Positions 10,001-17,504 of a DNA stretch of 64,000 bases are shown here, piece after piece; positions within the stretch are counted from its first letter, which is position 1; each line of letters opens with the position of its first letter. A program made the translations under genes and the position numbers. Under the pieces are notes generated by a model. It saw only the letters and a program-made list of their open reading frames with translations. It was not told the DNA's origin and made no database searches. The DNA is from GCA-2746795 sp964643965 (GTDB lineage: Bacteria; Chloroflexota; Anaerolineae; Promineifilales; Promineifilaceae), in contig CAZXVH010000001.1 in assembly GCA_964643965.1 (NCBI GenBank), positions 62,001-126,000 on the forward strand, given 5' to 3'.

Positions 10001-11101
10001 TTGTCCGCCGCCGATGCGCCGGTACGCTTCCCAGGTGAGGCGGTTGTGGTCACGATTTTCCCACAGCTTGAGCAGGGTGAATTGCAGCAGGGGCAGGGCG
10101 GCCGGTTTACCCAGCACCTCGCTAATGAGTTCTTCCACCAGGTTGTCTTCCAATTTCAAGCCCACCAGTTCCGCCGGTTTTTCGATAACTTCGCGGAGTT
10201 CGTTGGCTTTCATGGCCGTGACGCGCACCTGCGCTTTTTCATACTCCGTTTGCAGCGCCGGAATTTGTACCAATTGGCTTTCCAGGTCTGTACGCATGGT
10301 GATGATGACGGTGTGGCGGGTATGGGGCATCTGGATGAGGTTGAGCAGGGTGAGGATAAAGGAGCGCCGTTTCTGCTCATCTTCGCAGATGGTAAACAGT
10401 TCTTCAAACTGGTCGATGACCAACACGGCCGGTTCTGCGCCCTCCTGGTCGATTAAATTAACCAGGTAGGTGGAATCCAGTTCGCATTGTGTTTGCACTT
10501 CTGTCAGCCAGGTTTGGCTGTCGGCGCCGGCCGGTTTGAGGGTGTAGGCCAGGCTCATCTGGGGGTTGACGCCGGGAATGATGGGCGGGTAAAAGCGCCA
10601 GGTTTTGCTGCCATGCAAAGCCCCTTCTTGCAAATGGGGGATGAGGCCGGCCTGGGTGACGGATGATTTGCCACTGCCAGACGGCCCCACAATGGCCAGG
10701 AAGCGACTGTATTTGAGTTTTTCCACCATGTCGGCGATCAGGCTGGTGCGGCCGAAGAAAAGGTCGTGTTGAGAGTAACTGAATGTTTGTAAACCGAGGT
10801 AAGGGCAGAGGGAGTCGTCTAGTTCAGGGGCCAGGCTGTAATCAAATTCAGCCAGGGTGGTGTCTGGGGCTTTGCGCCGGGCGTGGTAAAGTTCATTGGC
10901 CCAGTAGTCGATGAGGTTTTGGGCTTGCCATCTGTCGCTGCGGGCGTCGAGCAGCACGCCGGTGGCGGCGCCTTGCTGCACGAATATTTCTACGGCGTCC
11001 AGAAATTCGGTGGTGTTGCCGTCTTTGCCGCGGCGTTCTAATAATTTTCGGTGGTGAGTGCGCAATGTTAACAGGGATGAAAAGGATTCGGTTTGGACCA
11101 T
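6998..11101 (-). CDS. nSTAND NTPase with C-terminal WD40 propellers
   Basis: A 1367-residue signal-transduction ATPase. Residues 1-100 form a small helical N-terminal domain of the kind that recruits effectors. The nSTAND NTPase follows, with Walker A GPSGSGKSS at 139-147 and Walker B VLVIDQFEEL at 227-236. A single transmembrane helix (about 571-592) is followed by a long Ala/Glu-rich coiled coil (600-700). From residue 745 I count 14 WD40 repeats, enough for two seven-bladed propellers. The architecture places the ATPase on one side of the membrane and the propellers on the other, unless the hydrophobic segment is not inserted. STAND proteins oligomerise on ligand binding, so a sensory or defence role is plausible. 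No separate effector gene is adjacent. Confidence 0.85.
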   Translation of the reverse strand: MVQTESFSSLLTLRTHHRKLLERRGKDGNTTEFLDAVEIFVQQGAATGVLLDARSDRWQAQNLIDYWANELYHARRKAPDTTLAEFDYSLAPELDDSLCPYLGLQTFSYSQHDLFFGRTSLIADMVEKLKYSRFLAIVGPSGSGKSSVTQAGLIPHLQEGALHGSKTWRFYPPIIPGVNPQMSLAYTLKPAGADSQTWLTEVQTQCELDSTYLVNLIDQEGAEPAVLVIDQFEELFTICEDEQKRRSFILTLLNLIQMPHTRHTVIITMRTDLESQLVQIPALQTEYEKAQVRVTAMKANELREVIEKPAELVGLKLEDNLVEELISEVLGKPAALPLLQFTLLKLWENRDHNRLTWEAYRRIGGGQGALANSADAFYDHLSDADQETAKKILLGIVRPTVERRISADRRLKTSLRQSIVVPDEQFERVLNQLQAAQLMRFIPGTTPENDQVGLAHESLARIWPRFIGWIEESRVAQRQRLRLATTAEQWQALGRTDSLLLRGLLLEEARQYHDLNGLEQAFIDASAAASRQEEMEKEAIRQRELEQARALAEAERQRAQESDRSASRLARLALALMVVFLLAMVAAFWAARNGAVARQNEMASQNNAQIAEGLRLKAEQSAATAVSAQQAAMADADLRATAEAEALAQQDAAEANAAEAERARATAVASAGEAKANAAEAEANARLATARELAAAAVDRLKSDPQLGLLLAIESVNRTLPVDHMVAAESEEALYRALQTSQLQMTLSGHTDWLNDVAMSEDGRYLATTGYDNTVKLWDAATGQELHTFADHSRVVNGLAFSPDTRRLASVGNDGFVIVYDLGNYERLAVMNGNDGAVRAAAFHPDSIHLATANDDGTVRVWDTEARRSRYHLFGHADSVQDVDFNQDGSYLVSAAEDGRSIIWDMENGGPVYSVNPAEEPDDNFSATGVAFSPDGSRIITGYDDGVSRVWDFKNEGLLFNLIGHASAVFDVAYSPDGKLMATSSGDGTAKVWDAESGQALYTLSGHNGAVTAVTFSPDNARIATASQDSTAKVWNSEPGLDVLILSRHRRPVNTVAFSSDGQLVVTASDDRTAKVWHTQTGDVLANLSQHNQPVLSATFSPDGQLLATGSADFNARLWNLETGTLQLPLLTHEGAVNWVAFNEKGDQLVTASSDGLVRLWRVSTGALLQTFAHETAVNIAIFSPDQSQLAIADDNGNAVIWNAVTGEEIIRLQGHEGPVNHIAFSADGSRLATAGGDGSAKLWDIDSGDVLRSFSGHTGPVTSVAISPAGDRLATASVDRTVKVWNTETGQVLRTLLGHTAPVNSVAFSPDGARLATASADGTAQINDLSPVDDLFQRALERITRPLSPPECEQYLRGEPCLTSGE

Positions 11102-11271
11102 ATACTGCTATTCTCCTGACCTTTTGCTCAATTTGAGGCTGCTTGACTGTTTCAGGCAGAAGCGGCGCTCGGAGCGCACAAGCTGCGAATAATACGGCAA
11201 TCGGGTTCAATCTTCAACCTGTAATTTTTTTTAATCACAAAGAACTCAGCAATATGAGAATCAGTAACGTG

Positions 11272-11304
11272 AGAAGTTCAACTTTTGGTAAAAGTTAAAC
11301 TTCT
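11272..11304. repeat. AGAAGTTCAACTTTT inverted-repeat element
   Basis: AGAAGTTCAACTTTT (11272-11286) and AAAAGTTAAACTTCT (11290-11304) form a 15-pair hairpin with one mismatch and a three-base loop. Related copies are at 12641-12655 (half element) and 45674-45707. It lies between the rlmI stop and the nSTAND start on the minus strand and has no T tract, so it is not a plain terminator. Confidence 0.7.
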
Positions 11305-11308
11305 TGGC

Positions 11309-12556
11309 TCAGGGAGCGGTGGCGAAGAGGCATTTGAGGTAAGCGCCTTCGGGGAAGGTGATGGGGTGGTCAAGGGCGTGGGTGGTGCGGCTGATTTCTT
11401 GCAACGGCCGTTTCTCTCCCCGCGCCGTCTCATGCACCAGTCTAAAAAATTGGTCGGCGCTGAGTCGGCTGGAGCAGGACGCCATCACCAGAGCGCCGCC
11501 GGGTCGCAGCAGGGCCAGCCCCAACTGCACCAGGCGGGCATATGCGCCCAGCGCCCGTTCTACTTCTGCCTGCTTTTTGGCAAAGGAAGGGGGGTCGATG
11601 ATGATGAGGTCGAAGGAACGGCCGTTGCGGTGCAACTCCGCCATGTGGACAAAGGCGTCGCCTTGAATCAACTCGTGGCGGGCGGCGGCGACGGCGGGGT
11701 GGGCCATGTTGAGCGTGAAATTGTAAACGGCCGCTTCCAGGGCCGGTTTGCTCAAGTCCAGGCTGGCCACCGAGGTTGCCCCGCCACGAGCGGCGTACAG
11801 CGAGAAGCCGCCGCTGTAGGCAAAGACGTTTAAAACGCTTTTACCGGCGGCCATCGTTTCCACCCGCGCCCGGTTGTCCCGTTGATCCAGGAAGAAGCCA
11901 GTTTTTTGGCCGGCGATCACGTCAGCAGCAAACCAGAGGCCGTTTTCCTGGAACAGGACGGGGGCAGTGAGTGGCGGCCCTTGAAGCAGGAGTCCGTCTT
12001 GCAGGCCGTACAGTTCATCTGGCAGGCTGGCAGTGGAGCGGTTGAGGCGGAGGATGAGGCGGTTTGGGTGGGAGACGGCCGTTAATGCTGCCCCCACCTC
12101 CTGCAAATGGGGGATCCAGGCGGTGGTATACAGTTTGATGACATAGGTGTCGGCATAGCGGTCGATGATCAGGCCGGGGAAGCCATCGTTCTCCCCATGC
12201 ACCAGGCGATAGCCGTTTGTTTGCTCAGTCAGAAGCGGTTGGCGGCGCTGCGCCGCTTTTGCCAACTGCGCCAGCCACCAGGCAGCGTCGATAGTGGCGG
12301 GACTGCCCTGGTGCAGTACGCGCACCCGGATGGGGCCATGTGGATCGTACAGGCCGACGGCCAAAAAGCGGTTTTTACGGTCGTAGAGGATGGCGAGGTC
12401 TCCAGAACGGCCGTTTCCTTTTTGTTTGCGGATGCCGTTTTCGTACACCCAGGGATGGCCCTGGCGCACAGCGCGTTCGGCGGCGGGGGTGAGGTGCAAG
12501 GCCAGCCGGTCTGGTTTAGGAATCTGTGCAACTGTGATAAGATCGTTTTCTGTCAC
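11309..12556 (-). CDS. rlmI: RlmI-type 23S rRNA m5C methyltransferase
   Basis: Class I SAM-dependent RNA methyltransferase of the RlmI/YccW family, which in E. coli makes m5C1962 of 23S rRNA. The N-terminus is PUA-like (RAVRQGHPWVYENGI, then GDLAILYDRKNRFLAVGLYD). The catalytic domain contains VLNVFAYSGGFSLYAARGGA (SAM-binding), FDLIIIDPPSFAKK (catalytic motif) and ALVMASCSSRL. The frame is open to a TTG at 12583, but a GTG at 12556 has GAGAG nine bases upstream and better fits the family's length of about 415 residues. The gene is convergent with nothing nearby and is divergent from thrB. Confidence 0.88.
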   Translation of the reverse strand: MTENDLITVAQIPKPDRLALHLTPAAERAVRQGHPWVYENGIRKQKGNGRSGDLAILYDRKNRFLAVGLYDPHGPIRVRVLHQGSPATIDAAWWLAQLAKAAQRRQPLLTEQTNGYRLVHGENDGFPGLIIDRYADTYVIKLYTTAWIPHLQEVGAALTAVSHPNRLILRLNRSTASLPDELYGLQDGLLLQGPPLTAPVLFQENGLWFAADVIAGQKTGFFLDQRDNRARVETMAAGKSVLNVFAYSGGFSLYAARGGATSVASLDLSKPALEAAVYNFTLNMAHPAVAAARHELIQGDAFVHMAELHRNGRSFDLIIIDPPSFAKKQAEVERALGAYARLVQLGLALLRPGGALVMASCSSRLSADQFFRLVHETARGEKRPLQEISRTTHALDHPITFPEGAYLKCLFATAP

Positions 12557-12640
12557 TATGATAATCTCTCGCAATTTAGCCAATCGGCTGCGGGCGGCCG
12601 TTGGCGTAAAATTGGCGGTTGAGTGAAGATTGCTTACGTT

Positions 12641-12655
12641 AGAAGTTCAACTTCT
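12641..12655. repeat. Half copy of the AGAAGTT palindrome
   Basis: AGAAGTTCAACTTCT is a 15-base palindrome (central C unpaired) in the divergent rlmI-thrB promoter region. It matches the left arm of the element at 11272. Confidence 0.6.
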
Positions 12656-12702
12656 TGGTAGATCAGGCAATAGTATGCCAAATCCAATGGAAACCCAAAA
12701 CT

Positions 12703-13638
12703 ATGCAAGTAACCGTGACTATTCCGGCCACATCCGCCAATCTTGGTCCAGGCTTTGACTGCCTGGGCCTGGCGCTCAACTTATTCCATACCGTTACTTT
12801 TACCAGTACGCCATCGCCCGGCCTGACCATTGCGGCCTATGGCGAAGACGCCCACAAAGTACCTGCAGATGAGAGTAATCTGGTGTGGCAGAGCGCCCGG
12901 CTGTTGTTTGAGCGCCAGCAGCAGCCACCCCCGCCCGGTTTGCATATCCGGCAAGAAAATGAGATTCCGGTGGGTAGTGGATTGGGCAGCAGTTCAACGG
13001 CCGTTCTCGCCGGTCTGTTTGGGGCCAATGCCCTCATGGGTGAGCCGCTCTCCCGGGTCGAGGTGCTGCAAATCGCCACCGACCTGGAAGGCCACCCTGA
13101 CAATGTGGCCCCGGCCGTATATGGTGGCCTGATTTTGGGTGTGCAAACGGAGAACGGGCTGCTGGTGGAACCGATTGAGACGCCGCCGCTGGAAGTGGTG
13201 GTGGTGCTGCCGGATGTGCGGCTGCTGACCAGTGAAGCCAGGGCAGCGCTGCCGGCGCACTTTTCTTTGGCGGACGTTATTTTTAACAGCAGCCATTTGG
13301 CGCTGCTCATCCGCGCTTTACAAAGCGCCGACTATGCTTTGTTGGCGGCTGCCATGCAAGATCGGCTGCACCAACCGCATCGCATCCCGTTGATTCCGGG
13401 CATGGCGGCGGCTTTTGCCGCCGCGAAGGAGGCGGGTGCAGCGGCGGTGGCCCTCAGCGGCGCAGGGCCTGGTTTGATCGCCTTTGCCCCGGGTGGACAT
13501 GAGGCGATTGGGGCGGCGGCAGCGGCGGCGTTTGCCGGGCATGGTTTATCCAGCCGTCGTTGGTTGTTGGCGGTAGACAGGGGGGGAACGGCCGTTACTG
13601 TGCTGCCAGATGAGTGGGTGAATGTGGTGGAAATGTGA
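12703..13638 (+). CDS. thrB: Homoserine kinase
   Basis: GHMP-family kinase that phosphorylates L-homoserine on the way to threonine. The N-terminal VTIPATSANLGPGFDCLGLALN is the family hallmark, and PVGSGLGSSSTAVLAGLFGANAL is the glycine/serine-rich ATP loop. AALSGAGPGLIAFAP near the C-terminus is the third GHMP motif. The start is the ATG at 12703, where homology begins. The open frame extends upstream to a TTG that would add 16 unrelated residues. AACGGCCGTT copies at 12996 and 13587 are both read as Thr-Ala-Val, the first inside the ATP loop. A third copy overlaps the stop codon. Confidence 0.93.
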   Translation: MQVTVTIPATSANLGPGFDCLGLALNLFHTVTFTSTPSPGLTIAAYGEDAHKVPADESNLVWQSARLLFERQQQPPPPGLHIRQENEIPVGSGLGSSSTAVLAGLFGANALMGEPLSRVEVLQIATDLEGHPDNVAPAVYGGLILGVQTENGLLVEPIETPPLEVVVVLPDVRLLTSEARAALPAHFSLADVIFNSSHLALLIRALQSADYALLAAAMQDRLHQPHRIPLIPGMAAAFAAAKEAGAAAVALSGAGPGLIAFAPGGHEAIGAAAAAAFAGHGLSSRRWLLAVDRGGTAVTVLPDEWVNVVEM

Positions 13639-13789
13639 ACGGCCGTTAAGGGCATAGTTGTTATCATCTTTTTCTTTTTAAATAACTCTTCCCTGAGGTA
13701 TAATTGATATTATACTGCTTTAAGTTTCAGTCCATTTTAGGACAAAACATCGAATGACGTACTAAAGTTTCGCAAAGGGAAATTAATAA

Positions 13790-14776
13790 ATGGGACAAGG
13801 TTTATTCACTCAGACCAAAACAATATCCTCGGAATTTAGAAATGATGCTGATATTGTTCTCTACAACGGAGATGTAAATGACTTTATTAATACAATCCCT
13901 ACTGCTTCCGTTAAATTAATAATTACTTCCCCTCCTTACAATTTGGGCAAAGAATACGAAGATAAAGTATCTATTGACAAATATTTGGAGATGCAGCAAG
14001 AAACAATTGAAAACTTATACCGTGTTTTGCGTCCCGATGGCAGTCTTTGCTGGCAAGTTGGGAATTATGTAAATAAAGGCGAGGTTTTCCCATTAGATAT
14101 TTTTTATTATCCAATCTTTAAAAACCAAGGATACCAATTACGAAACCGCTTAATCTGGCATTTTGGTCATGGATTACACACAAAAAAACGTTTTTCGGGT
14201 AGATACGAAACTTTACTATGGTTCACAAAATCTGCTGACTATACTTTTAATCTAGACCCAGTTAGAGTCCCATCAAAATACCCGGGTAAGCGGCATTACA
14301 AAGGTCCAAATAGAGGAAAGCCATCTGGTAATCCCAAAGGGAAGAACCCCTCTGACGTTTGGCAAAAAATATGTGAAGAATGGGAAGAAGGGTTTTGGGA
14401 AATTCCAAATGTAAAATCAAACCATCCAGAAAAAACAACACATCCTTGTCAGTTTCCTATTGAGTTAGTGGAAAGATGTGTTCTTGCCTTAACCGATGAA
14501 GGAGATATGGTTTATGATCCTTATGCGGGTGTTGGTTCTGCCTTAATCGCAGCGATAAAACATGAGAGAAAAGCACTGGGTAGTGAGCAAGAACCAAGTT
14601 ATGTCGAAATTGCACAACAAAGAATTGAATCACTTTTAAATGGAACATTACGTATCAGACCGCTTGGAAAAGCAGTTCACAAACCAACTGGAACAGAAAA
14701 AGTATCTCAACGACCACCTGAATGGGATTTAGCTGTTCAACAAAAATTATTGGAACCACGAGAGGAATACAAATGA
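13790..14776 (+). CDS. DNA methyltransferase of a type II restriction system
   Basis: Modification enzyme that protects host DNA from the adjacent endonuclease. The catalytic motif is TSPPYN (SPPY at residues 47-50), typical of N4-cytosine methyltransferases. The SAM-binding motif DPYAGVGSALIAA lies near residue 243, after the catalytic motif, which gives the beta-class order. A middle segment (LIWHFGHGLHTKKRFSGRYE) is characteristic of N4/N6 methylases of pfam01555. The gene is clearly AT-richer than its neighbours and has no AACGGCCGTT. Its last four bases overlap the endonuclease start (ATGA). No controller protein gene is present upstream. Confidence 0.88.
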   Translation: MGQGLFTQTKTISSEFRNDADIVLYNGDVNDFINTIPTASVKLIITSPPYNLGKEYEDKVSIDKYLEMQQETIENLYRVLRPDGSLCWQVGNYVNKGEVFPLDIFYYPIFKNQGYQLRNRLIWHFGHGLHTKKRFSGRYETLLWFTKSADYTFNLDPVRVPSKYPGKRHYKGPNRGKPSGNPKGKNPSDVWQKICEEWEEGFWEIPNVKSNHPEKTTHPCQFPIELVERCVLALTDEGDMVYDPYAGVGSALIAAIKHERKALGSEQEPSYVEIAQQRIESLLNGTLRIRPLGKAVHKPTGTEKVSQRPPEWDLAVQQKLLEPREEYK

Positions 14777-15345
14777 TCATTGGTGGAATTTATTCGTTCA
14801 ACAGGGGTCAAGAAATAATTAAAGCGAATTATAGTGACGAGTTGGCAGAAGTGATTAGAGTCATTGAATCAGTCGATTCTACCATACACAAAACCAAGAC
14901 CAGTGCAGAAAAAACGATGCCTGGTAGACTTCTTTTCAAACCAAGCTCCTTAAATAAATCATTCAAGAAAAAATTCGTGTCCTATGGGTGGGATGCAAAC
15001 ACACGCATCCTCTGCGACTATCCTACTGAATTCTATGCATCAGAGTATTCTCCGTCCTCTACAACTCGAAATGCCTACCGCGAAATCGATTTCGTTAAAA
15101 ACAGGCTAGGTGTGGAAGTGCAGTTCGGGAAATATGCTTTTATGGTTTACAATGTTTGTGCCAAAATGACGATATTTCATAATGAAGGTTTTATTGACGC
15201 TGGTATTGAAATTGTGCCTTTAAAAGAACTGGCTGTACAAATGTCTACCGGCGTCTCGTATTTTGAGCAGTTTGTCTGGGATTTAGAGCATAGAGGCGTT
15301 TCAGATATTGATATTCCTGTTATGATCATTGGCCTTTCAGAGTAG
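14773..15345 (+). CDS. BglII/BstYI-like restriction endonuclease
   Basis: A 190-residue type II restriction enzyme. The catalytic cluster is D106-x8-E115-V-Q117 (in EIDFVKNRLGVEVQFGK). As I recall, BglII uses Asp84, Glu93 and Gln95, the same spacing with the unusual Glu-x-Gln in place of Glu-x-Lys. The C-terminal half (FIDAGIEIVPLKELAVQMST, then YFEQFVWDLEHRG) also resembles this family. Relatives cut AGATCT or RGATCY, so a GATC-centred site is the best guess. The start is the ATG at 14773, four bases inside the methyltransferase stop, so the two are translationally coupled. Confidence 0.8.
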   Translation: MIIGGIYSFNRGQEIIKANYSDELAEVIRVIESVDSTIHKTKTSAEKTMPGRLLFKPSSLNKSFKKKFVSYGWDANTRILCDYPTEFYASEYSPSSTTRNAYREIDFVKNRLGVEVQFGKYAFMVYNVCAKMTIFHNEGFIDAGIEIVPLKELAVQMSTGVSYFEQFVWDLEHRGVSDIDIPVMIIGLSE

Positions 15346-15370
15346 TGGGTTTCAAATAATTTACCATGCA

Positions 15371-15422
15371 GCGCCAGGCACGAGACTAACCAATCAGGTC
15401 CGTTTCGCCCCGTGCCCGGCGC
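15371..15422. repeat. Intergenic inverted repeat
   Basis: GCGCCAGGCACG (15371-15382) and CGTGCCCGGCGC (15411-15422) pair over 12 positions with one mismatch around a 28-base loop. It is GC-rich and marks the return to host-like composition after the restriction-modification genes. There is no T tract. Confidence 0.6.
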
Positions 15423-15559
15423 TACGCAGCATCTAAAGAAATTCCGCACCCTTTTTACCAACACCATACCAAACAACTTGCGCGGCATAACAACCAGGTG
15501 AACGCCACACAATCCTGTTCAGCCATGTTTGTCCGCGTCTTATTCACAAGGAGATATAG

Positions 15560-16519
15560 ATGGAAAAAGCAATATTATTAGAATGGTACCGGCAAATGGT
15601 CCTCGTTCGTCTATTTGAACAACGCTGCGCCGAGCTTTACAGCCTGGGCAAGATTGGCGGGTTTCTTCACTTATATATTGGTCAGGAAGCGGTGGCCGTG
15701 GGCAGCATTGGCGCCCGGCAGGATGGCGACCATGTGATCACGGCGTATCGGGATCATGCTCATGCCCTGGCGGTGGGATCTGAAACCGGCCCGGTGTTGG
15801 CGGAACTGTTGGGCAAAGCCACCGGCGTCAGTAAAGGCAAGGGTGGTTCCATGCACCTGGCCGATGTGCCCCGTGGTTTTTGGGGTGGTTATGCGGTGGT
15901 GGGCGGCCATTTACCGTTGGCGACAGGCATTGCCCTGGCGGAGCAATATAGAGGCACGGATAACGCCGTACTCTGTTATTTTGGCGATGGCTCTACAAAT
16001 ATTGGCTATTTCCATGAATCGTTGAACTTGGCCGGGGTGTGGGATTTACCGGTGTTATTTATTGTGGAGAATAATCAATATGGCATGGGAACGGCCGTTG
16101 ACCGCGCCTCTGCTGTCCCCCACATGATCGACAAAGCCCCAGCCTATGGCATGGAAGGCAAACAAGTTGATGGCATGGATGTGGTGGCTGTGTATGAAGC
16201 CACTGCCGTCGCCTTAAAAGAGATCCGCGCTGGCAAAGGGCCGCAGTTCTTGGAGATGCTCACCTACCGTTTTGAAGGCCATTCCATGGGTGACCCGCTG
16301 CGCTACCGCACTAAAGCTGAAGTAGAAAAATGGCGAGAAGACGATCCTATTGGTATTTTGGAACGCCGTATCTTGAAAGAGGAACTTGCCACTCAGGAAG
16401 AGTTGGACGGCATCGACAAAGCTGTGGCTCAAGAGATGGAAGAGGCGGTTCGCTTTGCTGAAGAATCACCTTTCCCGGCCTATGAAGAGCTGTTTACCGA
16501 TATTTACGTAGAAGATTAA
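15560..16519 (+). CDS. pdhA: 2-oxoacid (pyruvate) dehydrogenase E1 alpha
   Basis: Alpha subunit of the thiamine diphosphate-dependent decarboxylase that opens the pyruvate (or acetoin/branched-chain) dehydrogenase complex. The TPP motif runs from GDGSTN (142-147) to ENN (170-172). FLHLYIGQEAVAVG near the N-terminus and TYRFEGHSMGDPLRYR near the C-terminus are typical of PDH E1 alpha. The start has AAGGAGA nine bases upstream. E1 beta follows after 13 bases and E2 directly after that, so this is one operon. No E3 gene is in the window. Pyruvate is the likeliest substrate, but acetoin-type enzymes look similar. Confidence 0.88.
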   Translation: MEKAILLEWYRQMVLVRLFEQRCAELYSLGKIGGFLHLYIGQEAVAVGSIGARQDGDHVITAYRDHAHALAVGSETGPVLAELLGKATGVSKGKGGSMHLADVPRGFWGGYAVVGGHLPLATGIALAEQYRGTDNAVLCYFGDGSTNIGYFHESLNLAGVWDLPVLFIVENNQYGMGTAVDRASAVPHMIDKAPAYGMEGKQVDGMDVVAVYEATAVALKEIRAGKGPQFLEMLTYRFEGHSMGDPLRYRTKAEVEKWREDDPIGILERRILKEELATQEELDGIDKAVAQEMEEAVRFAEESPFPAYEELFTDIYVED

Positions 16520-16532
16520 GCGGAGAATAACA

Positions 16533-17504
16533 ATGGCTTTAATAACAATGCGACAAGCGATCAGCGATGCTTTGCGTGAAGAAATGCATCGTGACGAAAA
16601 TGTGTTTATCATGGGTGAAGAAGTGGGGGTGTGGGGCGGCACATACGCTGTGACACGCGGCTTTTATGATGAATTTGGCGCCAAACGTGTCAGAGACACC
16701 CCTATTTCAGAGATGGTTATCGGCGGGGCGGCAACCGGGGCGGCCATGAACGGCCTGCGCCCCGTCGCCGAATTTATGACGATCAACTTTGCTTTCCTGG
16801 CGTTAGATGCCATCGTCAACCATGCTGCCAAAATTCATTATATGTTTGGCGGGCAGATGCGGGCGCCGGTGGTCTTCCGGGCGCCGGGCGGCGGCGGCCG
16901 CCAGTTAGGGGCCACTCACAGCCATACGCCAGATGTGATCTTCGCCCATTTCCCCGGGCTGAAGGTCGTCTCGCCAGCCACGCCGTATGACGCCAAAGGG
17001 ATGCTCAAAGAAGCGATCCGCATTGACGATCCGGTTTTATTTATCGAACATGCGACCTTATATCAAATTCGTGGCGAAGTGCCCGAAGGTGAGTACACCG
17101 TGCCTATTGGCGTCTCTGATGTGAAGCGGAAAGGCACAGATGTGACGATTGTGGGGTATGCGCAGGGGCTGCAAGTGGCTTTAGAAGCGGCCGAACAACT
17201 GGCGCGGGAAGGCATTAGCGCGGAGGTGGTTGATCTGCGTTCTTTACGGCCGTTAGACATGGGTCCCGTCGTTAAATCCTTCCAGAAAACATTCAAAGCT
17301 GTTATCGTAGAAGAAGGATATCGTTCTTACGGCATCGGCGCGGAAGTGGCCGCCCGTTTACAGGAAGAAGCGTTTGATTATATGGACGCCCCCATTAAAC
17401 GAGTGGCGCAGTTTGAAGTGCCGCTGCCTTATTCCGCAGATTTGGAGCAGCAGGCGTTGATCAACAAAGACCGCGTGATTGCGGCGGTGAAGGAGGTTTT
17501 GTAA
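16533..17504 (+). CDS. pdhB: 2-oxoacid (pyruvate) dehydrogenase E1 beta
   Basis: Beta subunit that completes the E1 heterotetramer active site. MRQAISDALREEMHRDENVFIMGEEVG is the conserved N-terminus containing the TPP-activating glutamate region. RAPGGGGRQLGATHSHTPDVIFAHFPGLKVV is the family's central block. EVVDLRSLRPLDMGPVVKSFQKTF marks the C-terminal transketolase domain. The 323-residue length is normal. The stop overlaps the E2 start (TAATG), which supports coupled translation. Confidence 0.9.
   Translation: MALITMRQAISDALREEMHRDENVFIMGEEVGVWGGTYAVTRGFYDEFGAKRVRDTPISEMVIGGAATGAAMNGLRPVAEFMTINFAFLALDAIVNHAAKIHYMFGGQMRAPVVFRAPGGGGRQLGATHSHTPDVIFAHFPGLKVVSPATPYDAKGMLKEAIRIDDPVLFIEHATLYQIRGEVPEGEYTVPIGVSDVKRKGTDVTIVGYAQGLQVALEAAEQLAREGISAEVVDLRSLRPLDMGPVVKSFQKTFKAVIVEEGYRSYGIGAEVAARLQEEAFDYMDAPIKRVAQFEVPLPYSADLEQQALINKDRVIAAVKEVL

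Noticed and set aside
13648..15559. Restriction-modification island as part of a prophage or transposon.
   Set aside because: No integrase, transposase, tRNA target or flanking direct repeats were seen.
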